From Umezawaea sp049997955 (GTDB lineage: Bacteria; Actinomycetota; Actinomycetes; Mycobacteriales; Pseudonocardiaceae): 64,000 nucleotides of DNA. The notes under the pieces are model-generated. The model did no database searches. It was not told where the DNA came from and worked only from the letters and a program-made list of their open reading frames with translations. The stretch covers positions 1 through 64,000 of the forward strand of contig JAEBDY010000028.1 in NCBI GenBank assembly GCA_049997955.1, written 5' to 3'. Below are positions 62,438 through 64,000 of this stretch, in pieces (position 1 is the stretch's first letter; every line of letters begins with the position of its first letter). A program made the translations under genes and the position numbers.

Positions 62438-63907
62438 ATGACCGGCCGCGCACCTCTCCCGTCACGCGATCGGTCGATGTATTTGCTCCCGGCCGCCGCT
62501 GCTCCGGTGCTATCGCCGGAGCAGCGGCGGCGGGTGGGCTTCGACGCCGAACTCGGCCCCGTCGTGGGGTCATTGTGCACCGGCTACGGCGGCCTGGATC
62601 TCGGCGTGCTGGCCGCGTTCGGCGGCGGCCGAGTCACCTGGGTCGCCGACCCCGACCCGCACATCACGCAGGTCCTCGACGCCCGTCTGCCGGACGCGCC
62701 GAACCTCGGCGACCTCCGGCGTATCGACTGGACCGCGGTCGAGCCGATCGACGTGCTCGTCGTCGGGTTCCCTTGTCAGGACATTTCCGCCGCGGGCAAG
62801 CGCGCGGGCATCGAGAGGGGAGGCCGCAGTGGACTCTGGACCGACATCGTGGCGGGCGTTCGCGTACTACGACCCGCGCTCGTCGTGGTGGAGAACGTCG
62901 CCGCGCTTCGCTGGCGCAACGGAGGACTCCACCGTGTACTCGGCGACCTGGCCGAAGCGGGGTATGACGCGCTCTGGCGTAGCGTCCGCGCCGCCGACGT
63001 CGGTGCCGCGCACCGCCGCGAAAGGGTGTTCCTGCTCGCTTGGCTACGCGAGCCCCGCGCTGGCCGACGAGGCGGAGATGCTGCCGACGCCGACCGCGCA
63101 CGACGGCTCCTCCAATGGCATCAGCGCCGCCAGCAGGCAGGGTGGCCCGTCGTTGCCGGTCCGGCTGCGGCTGTTACCGACGCCGACGGCCTCGGACGCG
63201 AAGAACTGCACTCACCGGACGCAGACCGGTGGCCAGTCACTGCCCGACGCGGCCCGGCTGTTGCCGACTCCGCGAGCCTCGGACACCGGGACGGCGGGTC
63301 GCAGGGCCGGAGCGGGTTTCCGGCCGTCGCTGTCACAGCAGGTACTCCCGCTGGCCGACCCCGAGGCGTTCCTGCCGACACCGCGAGCGACGGACGGGAC
63401 GAAAGGCTGTCCGGCACAGCGAGGGTCCAAGGGCGACCTGATGCTGCCCTCGGCGGTCATCCGTCTGCTCACCCCGCCGGCGCAACACCGAGCCGAGGAC
63501 GAGGAGACCGACGCCATCTCGTAGCGGTTCCCGACCTCGACGTCGAGACGAGGTCGGCATCGGGCGTCGAGTCGGCGCCGGTGAACTGGGGTGTCTACGA
63601 GGCGGCGATCCGCCGCTGGGAAGCGGTGCTGGACCGACCGACACCACACCCGACCCAACCCGGCAACCATAGCCGCCCGGTCCTCGCGCCCGCCTTCGTC
63701 GAGCACCTCATGGGCCTGTCCGAGGGATGGGTCACCGACCTTCCGCTGCCTCGTACCGCGCAGCTACGGGCGTTGGGTAACGGAGTGGTTCCCCAGCAGG
63801 CCGCCTATGCGGTGGCGCTGCTGCTGGACGATCTCGCCGAACTTCTCGACATCAACACCGACACCGATCACCGGTCGCCGACCGGGCAGGAGGTGACCGC
63901 GGCATGA
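62438..63907 (+). CDS. DNA cytosine-5 methyltransferase (with two likely frame changes)
   Basis: A phage-type C5 methyltransferase. Motif I is LGPVVGSLCTGYGGLDLGVL; motif IV is VVGFPCQDISAAGKRAG with catalytic Cys113; motif VI is LVVVENVAALRW; motif VIII is HRRERVFLLA. Motifs IX-X are QLRALGNGVVPQQAAYAVAL near the end. Between about 63035 and 63525 the +1 frame carries the usual variable region, with repeats such as EMLPTPTAHDG, LLPTPTASDAK, LLPTPRASDT and FLPTPRATDGTKG, while the frame used on either side encodes nothing similar. The gene thus appears to need two compensating shifts, or it reads through a nonsense-like middle segment. The start is ATG 62438. The stop overlaps the next gene. 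Confidence 0.72.
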   Translation: MTGRAPLPSRDRSMYLLPAAAAPVLSPEQRRRVGFDAELGPVVGSLCTGYGGLDLGVLAAFGGGRVTWVADPDPHITQVLDARLPDAPNLGDLRRIDWTAVEPIDVLVVGFPCQDISAAGKRAGIERGGRSGLWTDIVAGVRVLRPALVVVENVAALRWRNGGLHRVLGDLAEAGYDALWRSVRAADVGAAHRRERVFLLAWLREPRAGRRGGDAADADRARRLLQWHQRRQQAGWPVVAGPAAAVTDADGLGREELHSPDADRWPVTARRGPAVADSASLGHRDGGSQGRSGFPAVAVTAGTPAGRPRGVPADTASDGRDERLSGTARVQGRPDAALGGHPSAHPAGATPSRGRGDRRHLVAVPDLDVETRSASGVESAPVNWGVYEAAIRRWEAVLDRPTPHPTQPGNHSRPVLAPAFVEHLMGLSEGWVTDLPLPRTAQLRALGNGVVPQQAAYAVALLLDDLAELLDINTDTDHRSPTGQEVTAA

Positions 63908-64000
63908 CCACGACAAGCCTGACGACACCCGATACCGGACCCGCCTTGCGGCTGCTGTCCCTGGGCGCCGGAGTGCAGAGCACGACCGTGCTGCTGCTCG
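63904..64000 (+). CDS. PP-loop (PAPS reductase-like) protein, partial at window end
   Basis: Thirty-two codons, TGPALRLLSLGAGVQSTTVL with the PP-loop S-x-G-x-G-V-Q-S, continuing past the window. The ATG overlaps the methyltransferase stop. A broken copy of the same methyltransferase/PP-loop junction lies at 39337-39950. In actinobacterial phages and elements such PP-loop proteins often neighbour DNA methyltransferases; their reaction is not established. Confidence 0.75.
   Translation, partial: MTTTSLTTPDTGPALRLLSLGAGVQSTTVLLL

Noticed and set aside
61282..62580. 432-residue minus-strand protein read as one intact gene
   Set aside because: Its first half is Arg/Pro-rich shadow; the family-like sequence there is in another frame, so the gene is a frameshifted remnant.

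Overview
This window is high-GC actinobacterial DNA. The WhiB-type regulator, the actinomycete-style integrative element with an FtsK/TraB translocase, the NB-ARC/TPR proteins and the very frequent GTG starts all point to an actinomycete, probably of Pseudonocardiaceae type (inference). Almost all of it is accessory: a type III CRISPR-Cas locus, an integrative element, several candidate defence genes and many insertion sequences and gene remnants.

1-11.8 kb: a type III-B (Cmr) CRISPR-Cas operon, all on the plus strand with overlapping stop/start codons. The order is cmr2(cas10), cmr3, cmr4, cmr5, cmr6, a CARF-like protein, a six-helix membrane protein, cmr1, cas6. The CARF/membrane pair sits inside the operon and looks like a signalling module that acts at the membrane; it is the most interesting system here. 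The 5' end of cas10 abuts the end of an IS3-family element and seems truncated. After cas6 come three short CRISPR arrays with related leaders, a partial cas6 duplication, and a graveyard of ISAzo13, group II intron, tyrosine recombinase and cas2 fragments. No cas1 is seen.

12-17.9 kb: a large STAND-like ATPase with about fifteen 35-residue repeats (minus strand), a small ORF with a strong terminator, and an AbrB-like/tyrosine recombinase pair.

17.9-27.6 kb: an AICE-like integrative element. On the minus strand an xis, whiB, two spread-type membrane proteins and a TraB-like translocase form one chain of overlapping genes, followed by a serine integrase carrying an in-frame amber codon. A divergent XRE repressor, two HTH-Nudix paralogues and a cupin follow.

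27.7-32.8 kb: a markedly AT-richer island with two small membrane proteins and a restriction-nuclease-STAND ATPase, likely anti-phage. 32.8-36.5 kb: a second, intact serine recombinase with a small upstream partner, and an unknown gene. 36.6-39 kb: a secreted cutinase/vWA/PKD protein with a LAFTG sorting signal.

39-48 kb: a truncated ATPase fused to methyltransferase and PP-loop fragments, a HEPN-NACHT candidate defence protein, nested IS remnants, an NB-ARC/TPR protein and a PD-(D/E)XK protein. 48-55 kb: an IS5 element, a second AT-rich patch with a sigma factor and a membrane partner, a small peptide gene coupled to a PqqD/RRE-ThiF enzyme (candidate peptide-modification pair), a decayed second ThiF and another IS. 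55-64 kb: an SF1 helicase, further IS copies, a TPR gene split by an IS, and a cytosine methyltransferase followed by a PP-loop protein that runs off the window.
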